DNA of 64,000 bases from Haemophilus parainfluenzae. Lineage in GTDB: Bacteria; Pseudomonadota; Gammaproteobacteria; Enterobacterales; Pasteurellaceae. The position numbers were made by a program, and so were the translations under genes. Within the stretch, counting starts at the first letter, position 1. Each line of letters begins with the position of its first letter. The notes beneath the pieces are model-generated. The model saw only the letters and a list, made by a program, of their open reading frames with translations. It made no database searches and was not told the origin of the DNA. Below are positions 29,677-40,734 of this stretch, piece by piece. The stretch is taken from positions 1,798,001 to 1,862,000 of the forward strand of contig NZ_CP063121.1 of the NCBI RefSeq assembly GCF_014931415.1. Direction: 5' to 3'.

Positions 29677-32600
29677 TTAATGGTTTTGAGCTAATTTTGC
29701 CACATCAATAAATGGAATTTCTTCGCCTGTATCTTTATTCTTAATAAAGATATCTAATTGGTTGAATGCAATATCAATATTATTTTCTGCAAATAACTCA
29801 TTCACACGACGATTAAGTGCATCAAGCGTATCATTTCGATCTGCTACTTGTCCGACATAAACACGTAATTCATGATCTAACGTGCTAGCACCAAAGTTTA
29901 AGAATAATGCTCTTGGTTCTGGATCTCTTAAAACAGTCGGCAATTCATTTGCTGCTTGTAATAATAAGCGTTTCACTAACTCTAAATCTGAACCATAAGC
30001 CACACCAACTGATACGACTAAACGAGTAACGGTATTAGATAACGCCCAGTTAGTGACTTGTCCAGTAACAAAAGATTTATTTGGCACAATCACTTCTTTT
30101 CGGTCCGGATCAATCATGGTAATGGCACGAATACGGATTTTTGCCACGGTACCGGTTACATCGTTGATGGTCACGGTATCGCCCACACGAATCGGACGTT
30201 CAAATAATAAAATGATACCGGAAACAAAGTTCGCAAAGATTTCCTGCATACCAAAACCAAGACCAACAGAAAGCGCAGCAAACAACCATTGTAATTTGGA
30301 CCACGACATACCAAGTGTTGAGAATGCCCATGCGCCACCCACTGCAACTAGGGCGTATGTTAATAATGTCGTAATGGTATAAGGCGTACCTTGTGAAAGT
30401 TTCACACGGGAGAAGATCAATACCTCTAAAATACCTTGAATATTCCGCACTAAAATATAGGTAATCACGACAATGATTAATGCAACAATCAAGTTAAAGA
30501 GTGAGATTGTTTCGGTCACCACGCCAGCTTCAGTCGTTGAAGTTTGTTGCCACAAGGTAATATCACGTAAATAACTAACCACCGTGACCAAATCTGACCA
30601 TACATAGTATAAGATGGCAAAAAGTGCGGTCCAGATAAAGAGATCGGCAAAGCGTAATAACTGATTACGTACATCATTTAACGCTAATCCCTCTTCTTGT
30701 TCATTAATCACCACTTCATCTGATTTTGATGCTTCCGGATTATCTTGCTGTTTCTGTTGGCGTTTCTCTTGTAATCGACGATAAGCCAAACGTCTTGAGG
30801 CAACGGTAATACCACGATAGATGGTATAGCGTACAAACGACCAAACAACCCAGGCAATATAGGTATTAATTAAATGCGTAATTAAATTGAGCGCCGTATA
30901 GTAATAACCTACCGCAATTAAGACGATTAAAATAATAGGGACCAATTGCAATAAAATACGAACGAGTTTAAAAATCTTTTTATCACGTTGGTCGGTATCA
31001 TTTAAATTAAATGACTTTTCTGTACGAATGAATCGTGGCGCAATAATGGCAATACAGAAAATTAATGCAACAATGGTATTTATCTCACCTAAAACATCAT
31101 TGGCAAGTCCTGAATCCATTACATTACTAAAAATAGACGTATTTAATAACAAAACAACTGAAACAATAATGCGTTTTGTCACATCCTGAATGTTTGCTGC
31201 ACTTTCTTGGCTAAAGCCGAAATGACGAACGACAATACCATTCGGACGAAGTGTCGCTAAAATAAAACTAAAGAACCACCAATAGCCGGCCATACTGAGC
31301 GACCACTCCCAAAACTCTTGTGGATTTTTCACGAAGAAAAAGCCTAAAAGTTGACAAGCAGCTAAGAACCAAAGCGTACCGGATAACGATAAAAATGCCG
31401 TATAGAATAACGCAAGTGGTGTATGCCATTGGCTATCGGAACGAAGCGTGTTAATTTCGCCATTGATCACGGCTAAACGTTGTTTAATCGCGTTTTTAAA
31501 TTTAAGAATAACCCCGCCAATAACAAAAAGAATAAACACATAAGCCAGTAAATACGGCAAATTATCAAAGTTTGTTGGGAACCCTAATTTTTTACCAATG
31601 CCATCAAATTGCGCTTTAAGTGACATTGGTAATTTCTTGAACCAATCAAGATTAATTGGATTATTACTTTTTACCCAGAAACTTTGTTGATCGAGTTTAG
31701 ACTGGATCTGATCACTGATTTGTGTAATTTGTTGTTGAGTTAGCTCTAAGGAAATCGCTAAATTCAATTGATTATTCAACGATTTAATTAAATCAGAACC
31801 CACTTTACGACGTTCAGTGAGTAAATTGGTTAATTGTGTTTTTTCTGCAGGTGTAAATGATTTGTTTTCATCCTGCTCAATTTTACTGATGTAGGCATCA
31901 ATATCATAAAGCTCATTACGTTTTTGCGTAATATCGAAGATCTGTACACGCAAATCTGCAATTTGTTTTGAAAGACCTTGAATATTTAAATTGGTCGGTA
32001 ATTTTTGTTTTTGTTGCTGAATAATGCGAGAAAGCACCAACGTGCCTTGTAACGCACTGATTTGCTCATCAATGGTACGTTGTGTCTGCGTTAAGTTATC
32101 CAACACATTTCGCATGCGTAGTTCATCTTGCGTTAATGTATTGGTTTTCTCTGTTTGCTCAAGTAAATATTGGCTAAGTTGCGAATTTAAATCTAACTCT
32201 TTCTGAATCAACGGATTTTGCTCAACACTTTGGCTTTGTTGTTGCGCTTGCTCAACTTGGTTTTGTGTTTTAGCCAAATTTTTTTGATTAATCGCTTCTT
32301 GAATGGCTGCAATTTGTTGCTGCAGTGCTTGAACACGAGTATTTAATAGTTCATATCGACTTTGATAAAGCACTGTCAACTGATCGCTATTTTTTAATAG
32401 CACTTGATTATAGATATTTTTTAGCTCAATCAGTTGCAATTCAAGCTGAATTTGCTGTTTCAACAATGCACTTGTCGTTGGATCAGCTAATTTCTGATTC
32501 AATTCTTGTGTACGTTTAACATTATCTGTCAAGGCGGTTTGAGCTCGTTCAGACACGGAGCTCTGCCCTGCAAGTTGCGTATTCACGGCACTTAAGGCTG

Positions 32601-33018
32601 ATTGGGCATCCTGTTGTTGATTGGTCAGTTTCTCAACCTGAGCCTGCAAATTCGCTAAACTTTGCGAAGCATAATCGGCGCTATTTGGCGTGCTTAGCTG
32701 TTTTTTAAGATTTTGAAGATCAGCACTATTCTTCTGAATTTCAGATTCAGCATCAATAAGCGTATCTTGCAAATCGTTATTATTTTTTTGCTGTGTTTGA
32801 ATTTGTTGCAAGAAATCAAGCGAAGCCTGGATTGTCGCGACGTTATTTGTTTTTTCATCACCATCTGGTAATTTTTGTGCCTCGGCTAATTCACTTTTTA
32901 GTGTTTTTTCCGTCGGTAAATCCGCATTATTATTCTCTGCCCAAACAGGCTGAGAAAGCGCCAGCGTAAAAACAAATGAAAGACCAAGTGCGGTCAAAAC
33001 GCGAGAGATATTTTTCAT
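29677..33018 (-). CDS. mscK: mechanosensitive channel MscK/KefA
   Basis: At 1113 residues it matches E. coli MscK (1120). A signal peptide (cleavage near VWA-EN) is followed by a long periplasmic coiled-coil region, rich in Gln/Asn/Leu (about 30-470), then about eleven membrane segments from residue 485. The MscS pore domain is at the C-terminal end, with GLGFGMQEIFANFVSGIILL (near residue 905) and the beta domain VTGTVAKIRIRAITMIDPD. It protects cells in osmotic down-shock, with potassium dependence in E. coli. Gene order menE-mscK-aroC fits H. influenzae. Confidence 0.93.
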   Translation of the reverse strand: MKNISRVLTALGLSFVFTLALSQPVWAENNNADLPTEKTLKSELAEAQKLPDGDEKTNNVATIQASLDFLQQIQTQQKNNNDLQDTLIDAESEIQKNSADLQNLKKQLSTPNSADYASQSLANLQAQVEKLTNQQQDAQSALSAVNTQLAGQSSVSERAQTALTDNVKRTQELNQKLADPTTSALLKQQIQLELQLIELKNIYNQVLLKNSDQLTVLYQSRYELLNTRVQALQQQIAAIQEAINQKNLAKTQNQVEQAQQQSQSVEQNPLIQKELDLNSQLSQYLLEQTEKTNTLTQDELRMRNVLDNLTQTQRTIDEQISALQGTLVLSRIIQQQKQKLPTNLNIQGLSKQIADLRVQIFDITQKRNELYDIDAYISKIEQDENKSFTPAEKTQLTNLLTERRKVGSDLIKSLNNQLNLAISLELTQQQITQISDQIQSKLDQQSFWVKSNNPINLDWFKKLPMSLKAQFDGIGKKLGFPTNFDNLPYLLAYVFILFVIGGVILKFKNAIKQRLAVINGEINTLRSDSQWHTPLALFYTAFLSLSGTLWFLAACQLLGFFFVKNPQEFWEWSLSMAGYWWFFSFILATLRPNGIVVRHFGFSQESAANIQDVTKRIIVSVVLLLNTSIFSNVMDSGLANDVLGEINTIVALIFCIAIIAPRFIRTEKSFNLNDTDQRDKKIFKLVRILLQLVPIILIVLIAVGYYYTALNLITHLINTYIAWVVWSFVRYTIYRGITVASRRLAYRRLQEKRQQKQQDNPEASKSDEVVINEQEEGLALNDVRNQLLRFADLFIWTALFAILYYVWSDLVTVVSYLRDITLWQQTSTTEAGVVTETISLFNLIVALIIVVITYILVRNIQGILEVLIFSRVKLSQGTPYTITTLLTYALVAVGGAWAFSTLGMSWSKLQWLFAALSVGLGFGMQEIFANFVSGIILLFERPIRVGDTVTINDVTGTVAKIRIRAITMIDPDRKEVIVPNKSFVTGQVTNWALSNTVTRLVVSVGVAYGSDLELVKRLLLQAANELPTVLRDPEPRALFLNFGASTLDHELRVYVGQVADRNDTLDALNRRVNELFAENNIDIAFNQLDIFIKNKDTGEEIPFIDVAKLAQNH

Positions 33019-33031
33019 TAAACTAACTTTC

Positions 33032-34384
33032 CTATTGTTGCGACAGCCAATCGGCGAGTGCCTTGCGAGAAATCTTTATTGCCCCTTGGATTAAATCCTG
33101 CGGGAGTTCATAGTAGGCAACAGGTTGCTTAAATCGTTCCAGTCGCCCTTGTAAAAAAACGTTGAGAGATTCAACCGCACTTTCATTAAAGGATGTATGA
33201 AATTCAATAATCGCGACAGGGCGATGGCCAAATTCCTCATCATATTTAGGCAAAACAAAGACTTGCTTCACTAAATCTGATTGTGCAATCACTTTTTCAA
33301 TTTCTTCCGGCTGAATATTTTCACCACCGGAAATAAACATATTATCTAATCGGCCTTGAATGACTAATTCGTTATCGAGCCATTGACCTTTATCTTTGGT
33401 TTGGAACCAACCTTCAGCATTAGTAAGCGGTTCAACACACCCATTGCGCCAATATCCCATGGCAAGTCCTGCACCTTTTAGCCAAACTTCTTCATTCACT
33501 AACTTGAACTCTCGGCCAAGCAAAGGCTGCCCCACACCGATTTTTCCATCCGATTGTTTAGCGAATGCGGTAGAAGCCATTTCGGTCATACCATAACCTG
33601 AATAACTTCGAATCCCTAATTCACTTAACGCTTGGGTTAATTTTACGGGGATTTGTGTACCACCCAATAATACCGCTTGAGTTTGGATAGGTTGTCGATG
33701 TTCTACCAAATAATCAAACCAACGCTGTAATTGCGTTGGCACGAGAGAAACATGGGAAACCTCACCAATAGATTGATAAAAATCTTCTTTCGGTAAAACT
33801 AAGGTTGCACCTACGTAAAGCCAGCGCCACACAATGCCTTGTCCGGAAACATGATAAAGCGGCAAAGAAAGTAGCCATGATTGATCTTTGCCAAAATTCA
33901 TTAAGGCACAAACGCCTTCCGCATTAGCTAAATGAGCAGACACATTATGCACCACCGCTTTAGGCAAACCAGTCGAGCCCGATGTTAATGTCATCGTTGC
34001 CGCTTTTGTAAAGTCAGCGTTATGTTCGGGTAATGCTTTAGTAGCTAAATAATAAATATCTTCGGTTTGATAACAAAAATCCACCCCATACACTTGGCAC
34101 AATTCTTCTCTTTTTTCTTGAGGAAATGCAGGGTTGATACCTAAAATTTTTGCGCCTAGCTGAATAACGGCTAAATAAAGAAATAAGATCTGTTCTGAAT
34201 TTTTACCACAAAAAGCAACCGCACTTTGCGCTGTCACACCTTGTTGTAAAAGAAAGGCTTCTACCTGATTAATTTTCTCAGCAAGTTCTGCCCAAGTAAA
34301 AGGATCGCCCTGCGAATTTCGCAACGCGACCTGATTTGCATACGCTGAATTTTGGGCAAATGCTTGCCAAGGGAATTTTTGCAT
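33032..34384 (-). CDS. menE: o-succinylbenzoate-CoA ligase
   Basis: The 450-residue adenylate-forming enzyme activates o-succinylbenzoate with CoA in menaquinone synthesis. The AMP-binding P-loop TLTSGSTGLPKAVVHN is near residue 135, the YSGYGMTEMAS motif near 260 and the QGRLDNMFISGGENIQPEEIE hinge near 345; the catalytic lysine lies in GAIKISRKALADW at the end. The other men genes are not in this window. It starts four bases after seqA, so the two genes share a transcript. Confidence 0.92.
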   Translation of the reverse strand: MQKFPWQAFAQNSAYANQVALRNSQGDPFTWAELAEKINQVEAFLLQQGVTAQSAVAFCGKNSEQILFLYLAVIQLGAKILGINPAFPQEKREELCQVYGVDFCYQTEDIYYLATKALPEHNADFTKAATMTLTSGSTGLPKAVVHNVSAHLANAEGVCALMNFGKDQSWLLSLPLYHVSGQGIVWRWLYVGATLVLPKEDFYQSIGEVSHVSLVPTQLQRWFDYLVEHRQPIQTQAVLLGGTQIPVKLTQALSELGIRSYSGYGMTEMASTAFAKQSDGKIGVGQPLLGREFKLVNEEVWLKGAGLAMGYWRNGCVEPLTNAEGWFQTKDKGQWLDNELVIQGRLDNMFISGGENIQPEEIEKVIAQSDLVKQVFVLPKYDEEFGHRPVAIIEFHTSFNESAVESLNVFLQGRLERFKQPVAYYELPQDLIQGAIKISRKALADWLSQQ

Positions 34385-34388
34385 TGAC

Positions 34389-35030
34389 TTAGTTGCTAAC
34401 GAAATAAGGGCGAACTTCGTCGATTAAATATTCCGGCAAATGCATAGACTGCATCGCCCCTTCTAACATCAACATTTTACGGCCACTATTAGTATTGGTA
34501 ATCACCCAATATGGTGTATCTGGAATTTGTTTTGGTTTAGTATGATTACCTGCCACAAGCAACGTCCCTTCATCACGAGCAAAATACACACGAGTACGGC
34601 CTTGCAAGCTTTCGGTTGCCTGTGCAAAGCTTTCTGGATTGGTACGATAAAGCGTACGTAATATACTTAAAAAACGCACAACGGCTTTTGGCTCGTCTTT
34701 AAATTCAGCAGAATTCAAGAGTGCACGCACTTTATCAACAATGTGATTGATTGCTTCATCCGATTGTTTTTTCACTGCTTTTGGCGGTTCGACAGGTTCA
34801 ACTTTTGGTTGAGATACTTCGGTTGTTTTTTCTGTTAAAACAGGTTCAGAATGCACCGCACTTTTTGAGTTTTCTGTCGAAGTTACAGACTCAAAGAAAT
34901 CAACCGAGCTTGTTACGTGAGTAGGTAAATTCAACAAACGGCGAAGAATATCAGACGCACTTTCTCCAATAGATTGAGTTTGTGCCGCAATGTATTGATA
35001 TAATTCTTCATCGACTTCAATTATCTTCAT
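34389..35030 (-). CDS. seqA: negative modulator of replication initiation SeqA
   Basis: This 213-residue protein binds hemimethylated GATC sites and sequesters the origin. The N-terminal oligomerisation segment MKIIEVDEELYQYIAAQTQS and the C-terminal DNA-binding domain (about 95-213, with RTRVYFARDEGTLLVAGNHT) are recognisable. The Pro/Glu/Val-rich linker (about 40-95) is longer than in E. coli SeqA (181 residues). It is divergent from ybfF across 70 bases, the same pairing as in E. coli. Confidence 0.94.
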   Translation of the reverse strand: MKIIEVDEELYQYIAAQTQSIGESASDILRRLLNLPTHVTSSVDFFESVTSTENSKSAVHSEPVLTEKTTEVSQPKVEPVEPPKAVKKQSDEAINHIVDKVRALLNSAEFKDEPKAVVRFLSILRTLYRTNPESFAQATESLQGRTRVYFARDEGTLLVAGNHTKPKQIPDTPYWVITNTNSGRKMLMLEGAMQSMHLPEYLIDEVRPYFVSN

Positions 35031-35100
35031 TTTTTTCTCTCCGTTTGCTAAAATTTTCGTCCATTATAACGATTTCTAACCAAATTCTCACGCAAAATAT

Positions 35101-35886
35101 ATGTCATCTTCCCAATTATTAAACCATCAATTTCACCAAGCAAAACAATCAATTAATTCGCCTACCTTAGTTTTCATTCACGGCTTGTTTGGGGATATGA
35201 ATAATCTTGGTGTCATCGCGCGTGCATTTAGCGATAACTATAATATTTTGCGCGTAGATTTACGCAATCATGGACATAGTTTTCATTCAGAAACAATGAA
35301 TTACGATGTCATGGCTGATGATGTATGGCAACTTATCGATCACCTTCAATTAGATAAAGTAATCTTAATTGGTCATTCAATGGGCGGAAAAACAGCAATG
35401 GAAATGACCGCACTTCAACCGCAGCGTGTGGAAAAATTGGTTGTCATTGATATTGCCCCCGTAGCAAATAGCAGTGCTGGACATGATGATGTATTCCGTG
35501 GTTTGTTTGCGGTAAAAAAAGCGCAGCCACAAACTCGTCAACAAGCTAAGCCTATTTTAGAAACTGAAATTGATGATCCGAGTGTGGTGCAATTTATGTT
35601 GAAATCTTTTGAGCCGACTTCAAGTGAATATTTTCGTTTCAATTTGACCGCACTTTTTGAACATTATGCAGAGCTAATGGATTGGCAAGAGATCTTCGCT
35701 AATACGCCTACTCTCTTCATCAAAGGTGGGCTTTCATCTTATATTAAACCTGAATATACAGAAACCATTCTAAAACAATTCCCGAATGCAACCTCGTTCA
35801 CTATCAATGGTTGTGGGCACTGGGTTCATGCAGAAAAACCTGATTTTGTGATACGTGCAATTGATAGGTTTCTAAATAAGAATTAA
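35101..35886 (+). CDS. ybfF: alpha/beta-hydrolase esterase YbfF
   Basis: The 261-residue alpha/beta hydrolase has the nucleophile elbow GHSMGG (Ser near residue 94), the oxyanion loop FIHGLFGDMNNLG (near 23) and a catalytic His in GCGHWVHAEKPD near residue 240. YbfF-type enzymes hydrolyse short acyl esters and acyl-CoA in vitro; the natural substrate is unknown. It is cytosolic, with no signal peptide. The ybfF-fldA-fur order on this strand matches E. coli and H. influenzae. Confidence 0.92.
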   Translation: MSSSQLLNHQFHQAKQSINSPTLVFIHGLFGDMNNLGVIARAFSDNYNILRVDLRNHGHSFHSETMNYDVMADDVWQLIDHLQLDKVILIGHSMGGKTAMEMTALQPQRVEKLVVIDIAPVANSSAGHDDVFRGLFAVKKAQPQTRQQAKPILETEIDDPSVVQFMLKSFEPTSSEYFRFNLTALFEHYAELMDWQEIFANTPTLFIKGGLSSYIKPEYTETILKQFPNATSFTINGCGHWVHAEKPDFVIRAIDRFLNKN

Positions 35887-35892
35887 TCGTTT

Positions 35893-35931
35893 TAAATGAG
35901 AATTATTCTATTCAAATGAGAATTCATTTAT
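35893..35931 (+). promoter_or_regulatory. two tandem Fur boxes upstream of fldA-fur
   Basis: AAATGAGAATTATTCTA (from 35893) and CAAATGAGAATTCATTTA (from 35913) both carry the AATGAGAAT core; the second is close to a full palindrome. A TATAGT-like -10 (35934-35939) follows directly, so bound Fur would block the promoter. Confidence 0.75.
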
Positions 35932-36013
35932 GTTATAGTTCGCACAAATTGTAGGACTTTGAACCCTCATCTTTTTTTCTACTCACCTAATTTTATTTCA
36001 AAAGGAAAGAACA

Positions 36014-36538
36014 ATGGCAGTTGTCGGTTTATTTTACGGTAGTGACACAGGTAATACAGAAAACATTGCAAAAATGATTCAAAAGCAATTAGGTAACGAA
36101 CTCGTTGATATTCGTGACATTGCAAAAAGCTCTAAAGAAGATATCGAAGGTTATGATTTTTTACTTTTCGGTATTCCGACTTGGTATTACGGTGAAGCGC
36201 AAGCTGACTGGGATGATTTTTTCCCAACCTTAGAAGAAATTGATTTTACTGACAAATTAGTCGGTATTTTTGGCTGTGGCGATCAGGAAGACTACGCAGA
36301 TTATTTCTGTGATGCGATCGGTACAGTACGAGATATCGTTGAACCACGCGGTGCGATTATTGTAGGGAATTGGCCAACGGACGGTTACACCTTTGAATCA
36401 TCAAAGGCATTATTAGATGATGGAAACTTTATCGGTTTATGTATTGATGAAGATCGTCAACCTGAACTTACTGCAGAACGCGTAGAGAAATGGACAAAAC
36501 AAATCTACGATGAAATGTGTTTAGCAGAATTAGCTTAA
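36014..36538 (+). CDS. fldA: flavodoxin I
   Basis: This 174-residue long-chain flavodoxin is an FMN one-electron carrier. The phosphate-binding loop GSDTGNTEN starts near residue 9, and the aromatic FMN-stacking segments are IPTWYYGEAQADWDD (near 56) and GCGDQEDYADYFCDA (near 94). It is first in a two-gene operon with fur, 33 bases apart, and is under the Fur boxes above. In E. coli it donates electrons to several reductases and to IspG/IspH. Confidence 0.97.
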   Translation: MAVVGLFYGSDTGNTENIAKMIQKQLGNELVDIRDIAKSSKEDIEGYDFLLFGIPTWYYGEAQADWDDFFPTLEEIDFTDKLVGIFGCGDQEDYADYFCDAIGTVRDIVEPRGAIIVGNWPTDGYTFESSKALLDDGNFIGLCIDEDRQPELTAERVEKWTKQIYDEMCLAELA

Positions 36539-36571
36539 CCATCTCTAATTTAGCAAATTTAAGGGAACATT

Positions 36572-37006
36572 ATGTCTGAAGAAAACATCAAATTACTCAA
36601 AAAAGCAGGATTAAAAATTACTGAACCTCGGCTCACGATCCTTGCATTAATGCAAGAGCATAAACATGAGCATTTCTCAGCTGAAGAAGTGTATAAAATC
36701 TTGTTAGAGCAAGGCAGTGATATTGGTCTTGCAACTGTATATCGTGTGCTTAACCAATTTGATGAAGCGCATATCTTGATTCGCCATAATTTTGAAGGTA
36801 ACAAATCTGTTTTTGAGCTTGCGCCAACAGAACACCACGATCACATTATCTGTGAAGATTGTGGCAAAGTGTTTGAGTTTACTGATAACATTATTGAACA
36901 ACGTCAAAAAGAAATCAGTGAACAACATGGCATCAAATTAAAAGCACACAGTTTATATCTCTACGGCAAATGTAGTGATATCAACAAATGTGAAGAGAAA
37001 AAATAA
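36572..37006 (+). CDS. fur: ferric uptake regulator Fur
   Basis: The 144-residue iron-responsive repressor has an N-terminal winged helix (about 1-80, with AGLKITEPRLTILALMQ) and a C-terminal dimer and metal domain. The metal motif reads HHDHIICEDCGKVFEF (near residue 88), and a second cysteine pair is CSDINKCEE near the end. It is co-transcribed with fldA and probably represses its own operon through the two upstream boxes. A clean terminator follows. Confidence 0.97.
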   Translation: MSEENIKLLKKAGLKITEPRLTILALMQEHKHEHFSAEEVYKILLEQGSDIGLATVYRVLNQFDEAHILIRHNFEGNKSVFELAPTEHHDHIICEDCGKVFEFTDNIIEQRQKEISEQHGIKLKAHSLYLYGKCSDINKCEEKK

Positions 37007-37022
37007 CTCTTGCTAAAAAACC

Positions 37023-37052
37023 AAAACCTTAGGCTAAAACCTAAGGTTTTTT
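37023..37052 (+). terminator. terminator of fur
   Basis: AAAACCTTAGG (37023-37033) pairs perfectly with CCTAAGGTTTT (37040-37050), followed by further T. Confidence 0.85.
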
Positions 37053-37064
37053 ATTATCTCCACT

Positions 37065-37094
37065 AAAAGTGCGGTCAAAATCAACCGCACTTTT
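37065..37094. terminator. terminator of the cys operon from an inverted uptake-signal pair
   Basis: AAAAGTGCGGT and ACCGCACTTTT form the stem just after the cysI stop on the minus strand. Confidence 0.8.
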
Positions 37095-37099
37095 GTACA

Positions 37100-38866
37100 T
37101 TAAGCCGCTGATTTAATAATCACTTTTGAGTCATCCCAGAAATCAACGGGTGCATTTAGCACTGGTTTAATGATGCCAGCACGAATGGTGAAATCACCAA
37201 AGCCTTCGTTTTCATGACGCTCACTTGCCCAACGGCCAATCAGCGTGTCAAGTTCACTGATAATTTCCAGAATCGTAATATTTTCTTTATAAAGACGTGG
37301 AATACGCACACCTTCACGATCCCCACCGATATGCAAATTGTAACGACCAATTGCTTTGCCCACCAAACCGATTTCCGCCAACATTGCGCGGCCACATCCA
37401 TTTGGACAACCGGTAATACGTGTAACGATATAATCATCAGCCACTTGATGTTTCGCCATCACTTTATCCAGTTCATCAATAAAGCTTGGAAGAATTCGCT
37501 CTGATTCTGCCATCGCCAATGGGCAAGTTGGGAAAGAAACGCAGGACATTGAGTTTTCGCGTAATTTACTCACATCATCACGAATCAAACCGTAATCACG
37601 TGCAATTTGCTCAATTTGTGCTTTATCCTCTTCCGCTACATTTGCCACGATCAGATTTTGGTTGGCGGTGATACGAAAATCGCCCTTATGAATTTTGGCA
37701 ATTTCCAACACACCACTCAGTAATTTTTTCTCATCGTTATCCACCAAGCGTCCGCTTTCGATGAAGAGAGTCAAATGCCAGTTGTTATCAATGCCTTTTA
37801 CCCAACCGATACGATCACCTCGTTCAGTAAATTTAAACGGACGAATCGGTTCAAATGGAATGCCCATACGACGTTCTACTTCGGCGCGGAAATTATCTAA
37901 TCCCATGTTTTGAATGGTATAACGACTACGTGCATTTTTACGATCGCTACGGTTACCAAAATCCCGTTGGGTTGTCACCACAGCTTCAGCTGCTTTTAAG
38001 GTGTATTCCAACGGCACATAACCCAGTTCAAGGGAAATATGCGGATAGGTTTTGGTGTTACCATGTTCAAGGGACAAGCCACCGCCCGCCAAGACATTAA
38101 AACCAACCAAATTACCGTTATCGTCTGCAATCGCCACAAAATCCAAGTCGTTCCCGTAACAATCCACGTCATTGAGTGGTGGAATCACCACAGCAGTTTT
38201 GAATTTACGTGGCAAATAAGTTTTCCCGAGAATCGGCTCTTCCTGTAAAAAATCATCGCTACTTTGGACTTTCTTACCATCAATCCATACATCTAAATAA
38301 CCCCGAGTACGTGGTAACAGGTGTTCTGAAATTTTCTTGGCATATTCATATGCCTGCTGATGCAGTTTTGATTCAATTGGATTAGAAGTACATAACACGT
38401 TACGATTCATATCTGAAGCTGTCGCAATGGAGTCTAACCCCAAGCTATGCAATAAACGATGCATAGTTTGTAATTGGCTTTTCGGCACACCGTGATATTG
38501 GAAAGTTTGACGATTAGTCAAACGAATCGAACGATAATAGCTATGTTCACGGGCGAATTTATCCAATTCAATCCATTGGAATGGTTTGATGATTCCTCCC
38601 GGTAAACGGCAACGTAACAGCATAAATTTTAACGGTTCGAGTTTTTCCTCTGCACGTTCGGCACGAATATCACGATCGTCTTGTTCATACATACCGTGGA
38701 AACGGATTAATTGAAAGTTATCCCCACGGAAACCACCGGTTAAGGAATCCTCTAAATCATCTAAAATGGTACCGCGTAAAAAGTTACTATCGGTTTTTAA
38801 GCGCTCATTGTCTGAAAGCGGTTTTTCTTGCCATTCCAAGCCTTTTTGTTTGTTTTGCTCTGTCAT
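37100..38866 (-). CDS. cysI: sulfite reductase hemoprotein beta subunit
   Basis: This 588-residue enzyme, with a siroheme and a [4Fe-4S] cluster, reduces sulfite to sulfide by six electrons. The four cluster cysteines are in [16 protein letters not shown] and [10 protein letters not shown] (between about residues 440 and 500). The start at 38866 has a GGTGA site; the frame opens five codons earlier without one. It is the last gene of the operon, 17 bases after cysJ, and ends in an uptake-signal terminator. Confidence 0.96.
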   Translation of the reverse strand: MTEQNKQKGLEWQEKPLSDNERLKTDSNFLRGTILDDLEDSLTGGFRGDNFQLIRFHGMYEQDDRDIRAERAEEKLEPLKFMLLRCRLPGGIIKPFQWIELDKFAREHSYYRSIRLTNRQTFQYHGVPKSQLQTMHRLLHSLGLDSIATASDMNRNVLCTSNPIESKLHQQAYEYAKKISEHLLPRTRGYLDVWIDGKKVQSSDDFLQEEPILGKTYLPRKFKTAVVIPPLNDVDCYGNDLDFVAIADDNGNLVGFNVLAGGGLSLEHGNTKTYPHISLELGYVPLEYTLKAAEAVVTTQRDFGNRSDRKNARSRYTIQNMGLDNFRAEVERRMGIPFEPIRPFKFTERGDRIGWVKGIDNNWHLTLFIESGRLVDNDEKKLLSGVLEIAKIHKGDFRITANQNLIVANVAEEDKAQIEQIARDYGLIRDDVSKLRENSMSCVSFPTCPLAMAESERILPSFIDELDKVMAKHQVADDYIVTRITGCPNGCGRAMLAEIGLVGKAIGRYNLHIGGDREGVRIPRLYKENITILEIISELDTLIGRWASERHENEGFGDFTIRAGIIKPVLNAPVDFWDDSKVIIKSAA

Positions 38867-38883
38867 TTTTTCACCCCACAAAT

Positions 38884-40677
38884 CTAGTACACATCGCGTT
38901 GATAACGTTTTTCTTCACGCAGTTCATTTAAATAATCTTCTGCTTCATCCGGACTTAAATTGCCTTCTTTAGCAATGACTTCGAGTAATGCTTGTTCCAC
39001 ATCTTTTGCCATTTTTGATGCATCACCACAGACATAAAAATAAGCCCCTTCTTGTAACCATTGCCAAAGTGCGGTCGCATTTTCACGAATTTTATCTTGC
39101 ACATAGATTTTCTTCTCTTGATCGCGTGACCAAGCAAAATCGTATTTATGCAAGAATCCCTCTTTGGCAAATTGTTGCCATTCTGTTTGATAGAGGAAAT
39201 CGCTGGCAAAATGTGGATTACCAAAAATCAGCCAGTTTTTACCACTTGCCTCATCGGCTACACGTTGCTGCATAAAGGCACGGAATGGTGCCACGCCAGT
39301 ACCGGAACCCACCATAATAATTGGCTTAGTCGTATCATTTGGCAGACGGAAATTATCATTATGTTCTACAAATACGCGCACAGCGCCATCTTCTTCTACG
39401 CGATCCGCTAAAAAGCTTGAGGCTGCGCCACTGCGTGCTCGACCTTCATGTTCAAAACGTACCACGCCAACAGTTAGATGTACTTCCTCCCCTACCTCTG
39501 CAGGCGAAGATGAAATGGAATACAAACGAGGCGTTAAAGGACGTAATAATGAAACCAGTTGTTCAGCGGTTAATTTTGCAGGAAATTTATGTAATACATC
39601 CACAATCGGTGTACGTTGAACCAATTCTTGCAATGCTTGATTATCCGCAACCAAATCATTCAGCTGTTCGTTATGCGCCAAGGCTGCATAGCCTTTCACA
39701 AAAGCCGGTGTGTTTTGAGTAAGCTCTAAATGCGATAAAAGTGCGGTCGAAATAGTTTGCGTTTTTCCCTCAATTGTCACTTCTGTAGTAGGATTAATCT
39801 GCGCGAGCGATAAAATTTCATCGACTAACTTAGGATCATTGTCAAACCATACACCGAGTGCATCTCCCGCTTGATAACGAAGATCCGAACCTGCTAAATC
39901 AAATTCTAAATGACGCACATCTTTATCCGACTGACGGCCGGTAATTTTCTGGTTAGTAATTAACGTTGCAGGAAATGGATTGGCTTTATTATATTGGCTT
40001 TCCTTGGCTACTGGTGCGGTTGTAGCTGTAGCAATACTTTGTACAACCGGTGAAGCCTGTGCAGCCTTTTCTTTTACGATAGCCACAATATCTCGGATCC
40101 ATTGTTCCGCGGTTGCACTGTAATCTAAATCGGCATCCACTCGCTCAAATAAACGCGTCGCGCCTAATTCGGCAAAACGCTGATCAAAATCTTTGCCTGC
40201 TTGGCAGAAATTTGGATAAGAACTATCCCCTAATCCCAATACAGCAAATTGCAATTCGGTGAGTTTTGGTGCTTTTTTACCATTTAATAACTTATGCAAT
40301 ACCACGCCTTCTTCTGGTGGCTCACCTTCACCTTGCGTAGAAGTCACTAAGAGCAGGTATTTTTCATCTGCAATGGTTTTCGCTTTGTAATCTTTTAAGG
40401 CGACACGCTTCACGGCAATACCGGCTTCAGTAAGCTCTGCGGCAACTTTATCTGCCACCGATTTAGCATTGCCGGTTTGTGATCCTGAAAGCACCGTAAT
40501 TGAAAAAGGTTCGGCTGAAAGTGCGGTCAAATTTGCTGCCAAATGTTGCCCTGCAACTTGTTGTTCTACACCGGTAGCTTGCGACCAGGCATAACCGGAA
40601 AGCCATGCCAATTGAAAAGGCGTTAGCGTTGGTAAGAGATTCAGTATTTCTGTTGGTAATGGATTGTTGTGTTGCAT
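38884..40677 (-). CDS. cysJ: sulfite reductase flavoprotein alpha subunit
   Basis: The 597-residue flavoprotein passes electrons from NADPH through FAD and FMN to CysI. It has an N-terminal flavodoxin domain (about 58-205, with [18 protein letters not shown]), a connecting/FAD domain (about 230-450, [20 protein letters not shown]) and a C-terminal NADP domain ([19 protein letters not shown], ending in Tyr). The ATG at 40677 with GGGG upstream is preferred over the GTG four codons earlier. Length matches E. coli CysJ (599). Confidence 0.96.
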   Translation of the reverse strand: MQHNNPLPTEILNLLPTLTPFQLAWLSGYAWSQATGVEQQVAGQHLAANLTALSAEPFSITVLSGSQTGNAKSVADKVAAELTEAGIAVKRVALKDYKAKTIADEKYLLLVTSTQGEGEPPEEGVVLHKLLNGKKAPKLTELQFAVLGLGDSSYPNFCQAGKDFDQRFAELGATRLFERVDADLDYSATAEQWIRDIVAIVKEKAAQASPVVQSIATATTAPVAKESQYNKANPFPATLITNQKITGRQSDKDVRHLEFDLAGSDLRYQAGDALGVWFDNDPKLVDEILSLAQINPTTEVTIEGKTQTISTALLSHLELTQNTPAFVKGYAALAHNEQLNDLVADNQALQELVQRTPIVDVLHKFPAKLTAEQLVSLLRPLTPRLYSISSSPAEVGEEVHLTVGVVRFEHEGRARSGAASSFLADRVEEDGAVRVFVEHNDNFRLPNDTTKPIIMVGSGTGVAPFRAFMQQRVADEASGKNWLIFGNPHFASDFLYQTEWQQFAKEGFLHKYDFAWSRDQEKKIYVQDKIRENATALWQWLQEGAYFYVCGDASKMAKDVEQALLEVIAKEGNLSPDEAEDYLNELREEKRYQRDVY

Positions 40678-40734
40678 AAGTTTCCCCACAAGAAAATGAG
40701 TAATATCAGTAAATTCACATTAAGAAAGCGCGAG

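Noticed and set aside
35893-35931. Fur boxes as control sites for ybfF
   Set aside because: They lie after the ybfF stop and directly upstream of the fldA promoter.
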